Shown here piece after piece: positions 61,364-64,000 of a stretch of 64,000 nt of DNA (position 1 is the first letter of the stretch; each line of letters starts with the position of its first letter). The stretch is from Arcticimaribacter sp965277835 (GTDB lineage Bacteria; Bacteroidota; Bacteroidia; Flavobacteriales; Flavobacteriaceae). The position numbers were made by a program, and so were the translations under genes. The DNA lies in NCBI GenBank assembly GCA_965277835.1, contig OZ255841.1, positions 1,860,001 to 1,924,000 of the forward strand. The letters run 5' to 3'. A model generated the notes under the pieces. The model ran no database searches and was not told the DNA's origin. It was given only the letters and a program-made list of their open reading frames with translations.

Positions 61364-62610
61364 GAGACCGCTTTTAGTGTATGTTTCTTAGCTTTACTCA
61401 ATTTGTTTTCGGCGTAGCTTTTTGTTATTCTTAATTGCTTTTTGTTAGTTCCAGGTATTTCAAACATTGCATCTGTAAGTATAGCCTCGCATAGAGAACG
61501 TAAACCTCGTGCACCTAAGTTATATTCGAGTGCTTTTTCAACTATAAAATCAAGTACACCTGGAGTAAAAGTTAATTCAACACCATCAATTTCAAATAAC
61601 TTTATATACTGTTTAGTTAATGCATTTTTCGGCTCTATAAGTATTGATCGGAGCGTTTTTTTATCAAGGGGGTGCATATATGTAAGTACGGGTAGGCGAC
61701 CAATAATTTCTGGAATTAACCCAAATGACCTTATGTCTTTAGGGTTTATATATTGCAAAATATTTTCTTTGTCCAGGTCTTCTTCTTGTTCTTTAACTTT
61801 ATACCCTATTGCTTGTAAATTAAGGCGTTTACTTATTTCATTTTCAATCCCGTCAAAAGCACCTCCTGCAATAAATAATATATTAGAAGTATCTATTTCT
61901 ATAAATTTTTGATCAGGGTGTTTGCGTCCACCTTTTGGAGGAACATTTACAATAGTGCCTTCAAGGAGTTTTAATAAAGCTTGTTGTACGCCTTCACCCG
62001 AAACATCTCGGGTAATGGAAACATTACTACCTTTTCGAGCAATTTTATCAATTTCATCAATAAAAACAATTCCTTGTTCTGCTCTTTTTACGTCATAATC
62101 AGCTGCTTGAAGTAAGCGTGTTAAAATGCTTTCTACGTCTTCACCTACATAGCCAGCCTCGGTAAGAATAGTAGCATCGACTATTGCAAGAGGCACATTC
62201 AACATTTTAGCAATTGTTTCTGCCAATAGTGTTTTTCCTGTACCAGTTTGCCCAACCAAAAGAATATTACTTTTTTGAATTTCAATGGTTTCAGTACCAG
62301 TAGTCGAATTAGGTAATAATAACCTTTTATAGTGATTATAAACTGCCACAGAAATAATTCTTTTAGCAGTATCTTGCCCAATAATATATTGGTCAAGAAA
62401 AGCCTTAGTTAACTGAGGGGTTTTGACTTCTAATAGGCTTGTATAAGAAGAATCACTACTATCTTCTTTAGCTTCCTCTAGTACTATGTTGTGTGCCTGA
62501 TGAATACATTTATCACAAATATGTGCATCTAAACCAGCAATAAGTAGTTCTGTTTGGGTTTTTACCCTTCCACAAAATGAACATATCAATTTTTCATCTT
62601 CCATAGACAC
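61360..62610 (-). CDS. clpX: ATP-dependent Clp protease ATP-binding subunit ClpX
   Basis: This 416-residue AAA+ unfoldase feeds proteins to ClpP. It has the N-terminal zinc domain (Cys10, Cys13, Cys32, Cys35), Walker A GQTGTGKT, Walker B IVFIDEIDKIA, the substrate-gripping AGYVGEDVES pore loop and a sensor 2 arginine in LGARGLRS. It follows clpP by 11 bases in the usual tig-clpP-clpX order. Confidence 0.97.
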   Translation of the reverse strand: MSMEDEKLICSFCGRVKTQTELLIAGLDAHICDKCIHQAHNIVLEEAKEDSSDSSYTSLLEVKTPQLTKAFLDQYIIGQDTAKRIISVAVYNHYKRLLLPNSTTGTETIEIQKSNILLVGQTGTGKTLLAETIAKMLNVPLAIVDATILTEAGYVGEDVESILTRLLQAADYDVKRAEQGIVFIDEIDKIARKGSNVSITRDVSGEGVQQALLKLLEGTIVNVPPKGGRKHPDQKFIEIDTSNILFIAGGAFDGIENEISKRLNLQAIGYKVKEQEEDLDKENILQYINPKDIRSFGLIPEIIGRLPVLTYMHPLDKKTLRSILIEPKNALTKQYIKLFEIDGVELTFTPGVLDFIVEKALEYNLGARGLRSLCEAILTDAMFEIPGTNKKQLRITKSYAENKLSKAKKHTLKAVS

Positions 62611-62621
62611 ATTTTTTAAGA

Positions 62622-63278
62622 TTATTTAATTAAAACCTCATCAATCATACCATATTCTTTTGCTTCTTCTGCTTTCATCCAATAATCTCTATCACTGTCA
62701 TTACTAACTTTATCATACTCTTGCCCCGAATGTTTTGCAATAATATCGTATAACTCTGTTTTAAGTTTTAATATTTCTCTGGCAGTAATTTCTATATCAG
62801 AAGCTTGACCTTGAGCCCCACCTAGAGGTTGATGAATCATTACGCGTGCGTGTGGTAGTGCAGAACGTTTTCCTTTTTGACCAGCACAAAGAAGAACAGC
62901 TCCCATTGAAGCAGAAATGCCAGTACAAATTGTAGCAACATCTGGGCTAACATATTGCATGGTATCATAAATCCCTAAGCCTGCATAAACGCTTCCCCCT
63001 GGAGAATTAATATATATTTGAATGTCACGCTTTGAATCAACACTTTGTAAAAATAATAGTTGGGCTTGAATAATATTTGCAACATGATCGTCTATAGCGG
63101 TTCCTAAAAACATAACACGATCCATCATTAGCCGAGAAAACACATCCATTTGAGCCACGTTCATTTGTCGCTCTTCAATGATATAAGGAGTCATACTACT
63201 TATTATTTTATCATAATACATAGCATTTACCTTGTGGTGTTTTGTTGCGTATTTTTTAAACTCTTTTCCGTAATTCAT
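62622..63278 (-). CDS. clpP: ATP-dependent Clp protease proteolytic subunit ClpP
   Basis: This 218-residue serine protease forms the barrel that degrades proteins delivered by ClpX. The catalytic serine is in GISASMGAVLL (about Ser124) and the histidine in MIHQPLGGA (about His149). The ATG at 63278 (MNYGKEFKKYA) is chosen; an in-frame TTG seven codons upstream is less likely. It lies between the trigger factor gene and clpX. Confidence 0.96.
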   Translation of the reverse strand: MNYGKEFKKYATKHHKVNAMYYDKIISSMTPYIIEERQMNVAQMDVFSRLMMDRVMFLGTAIDDHVANIIQAQLLFLQSVDSKRDIQIYINSPGGSVYAGLGIYDTMQYVSPDVATICTGISASMGAVLLCAGQKGKRSALPHARVMIHQPLGGAQGQASDIEITAREILKLKTELYDIIAKHSGQEYDKVSNDSDRDYWMKAEEAKEYGMIDEVLIK

Positions 63279-63314
63279 ATTAAATTCTATATTAATCAAT
63301 AAAAATAGGCGAAA

Positions 63315-64000
63315 TTATTGTGTCTTCCCATAAGCTTCTTTGATAAAATCGTCATAGCTTACTTTTTTAGTCTTAAAATCGGCATTTTCTTTATAAAACT
63401 CTAAAAGTTTTTTACTCATCAATTGGTCCGATAGTTTCTTTGTTTCTTCTTGGTTAGCAAAAACTCGTGCGGCAATCTCATTGAGCTCTTTATCTTCTGG
63501 AGCAGGTTGTCCATATTGAGCCATTTGTTGTTTAATTAAATTCTTTGCAAAATTTTGAAGCTCTTCGAATTCAATTGTAAGATTATTGTCTTTTATAATA
63601 TTACCTTCAATTAATTGATGGCGAATACCTTTTTCTGACTGTTCATACTCTTTTTTTGCTTCTTCTTCTGTTAATGGTTTCTCTCCTGAGTTTTGTAACC
63701 AACGAATTAAAAAGTCTTTTGGAAGATCAAATTTTGTTTTTTCAATTAAACTTTCAGCAATATCATTCATCAGTTTTTGTTCTGACTGAGATGCAAATTG
63801 TTGTTCAATATTCTCTTTAATTTTTGCTTTGAGGTTAGTTACAGAAGTTACTGTTCCAGCTTCATAGAGTTTATCAAATAATTCTTGATTTAAATCAGCA
63901 AGAATACGTTGGTTAACTTCTTTTATAGTAATAGCAACTGTTTTTGGTAATTCGTTTAGTTGTTCAATAGTAACGCCAAAAGCACGTGCAGCAACACTAT
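63315..64000 (-). CDS. tig: Trigger factor, C-terminal part
   Basis: The frame is open to the window edge, so about 228 C-terminal residues are present; the start lies beyond base 64000. The part seen is highly charged and helical, with FGVTIEQLNELPKTVAI and LFDKLYEAGTVTSV, as in Bacteroidetes trigger factors. It is a ribosome-associated chaperone and peptidyl-prolyl isomerase. The order tig-clpP-clpX supports the assignment. Confidence 0.88.
   Translation of the reverse strand, partial: SVAARAFGVTIEQLNELPKTVAITIKEVNQRILADLNQELFDKLYEAGTVTSVTNLKAKIKENIEQQFASQSEQKLMNDIAESLIEKTKFDLPKDFLIRWLQNSGEKPLTEEEAKKEYEQSEKGIRHQLIEGNIIKDNNLTIEFEELQNFAKNLIKQQMAQYGQPAPEDKELNEIAARVFANQEETKKLSDQLMSKKLLEFYKENADFKTKKVSYDDFIKEAYGKTQ

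Noticed and set aside
61442..61912. Open frame of 156 codons opposite clpX
   Set aside because: A shadow of the conserved clpX sequence.

Overview
The window is a piece of a low-GC bacterial chromosome that fits the Flavobacteriia (Bacteroidetes) best. Four lines of evidence point there. Several genes carry the TAnnTTTG -7 box typical of that phylum, sometimes with an upstream TTG. Many lipoproteins have short signals ending in SCS or SCSK. The SUF operon carries a DUF2480 gene. The small families DUF5522, DUF4136 and DUF2797 are present, as are bacterial GH3 and lycopene cyclase genes. No prophage, insertion sequence or CRISPR array was recognised.

Layout. 0-0.8 kb: end of a TadA-like deaminase, a cold-shock protein and a small membrane protein. 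0.8-11 kb: a leftward block with ClC channel, aspS, a tripartite RND efflux pump and its TetR regulator; a promoter plus an inverted repeat lies upstream of tetR. 11-14.3 kb: polyprenyl synthase, lycopene cyclase and a ZIP metal transporter. 14.3-19.6 kb: a tandemly duplicated unit of thiL plus a 'choice-of-anchor B' lipoprotein, in which one thiL copy is reduced to about 106 bp, followed by a probable seven-bladed propeller lipoprotein. 19.6-26 kb: an eight-gene SUF iron-sulfur operon (sufA, B, C, D, S, E, T and DUF2480). 26-34.6 kb: glycosyltransferase, MarC, era, der, a MerR-type regulator, an M23 peptidase and alaS. 34.6-37.3 kb: a decayed duplicate, a zinc-ribbon methyltransferase and two unrecognised proteins that look distantly related to each other. 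37.4-45.6 kb: SulP transporter, DUF4136 lipoprotein, a 50-residue DUF5522 protein missed by length-limited gene calls, a PLP enzyme, a glucosaminidase/LysM lipoprotein, hemL, an FAD oxidase and a CoA-transferase B subunit without its A subunit.

45.8-54.8 kb is the most striking part: two adjacent giant lipoprotein genes (1609 and 1402 residues). Each has InlB-like repeats, a shared middle domain, and 13 or 11 Ig-like repeats of about 97 residues with a conserved cysteine pair. The first 2.1 kb of the two genes is nearly identical; the rest is a mosaic of exchangeable modules. This is the best candidate here for an undescribed system, plausibly a surface adhesin pair diversified by recombination.

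55-64 kb is housekeeping: tRNA-Val(GAC), folK, sppA, a queuosine-precursor transporter, an RluF-type pseudouridine synthase, DUF2797, GH3, clpX, clpP and the start of the trigger factor entry at the window edge. Three separate loci (thiL/anchor B, the methyltransferase cassette and the giant lipoproteins) show tandem duplication, and two of them have left decayed copies.
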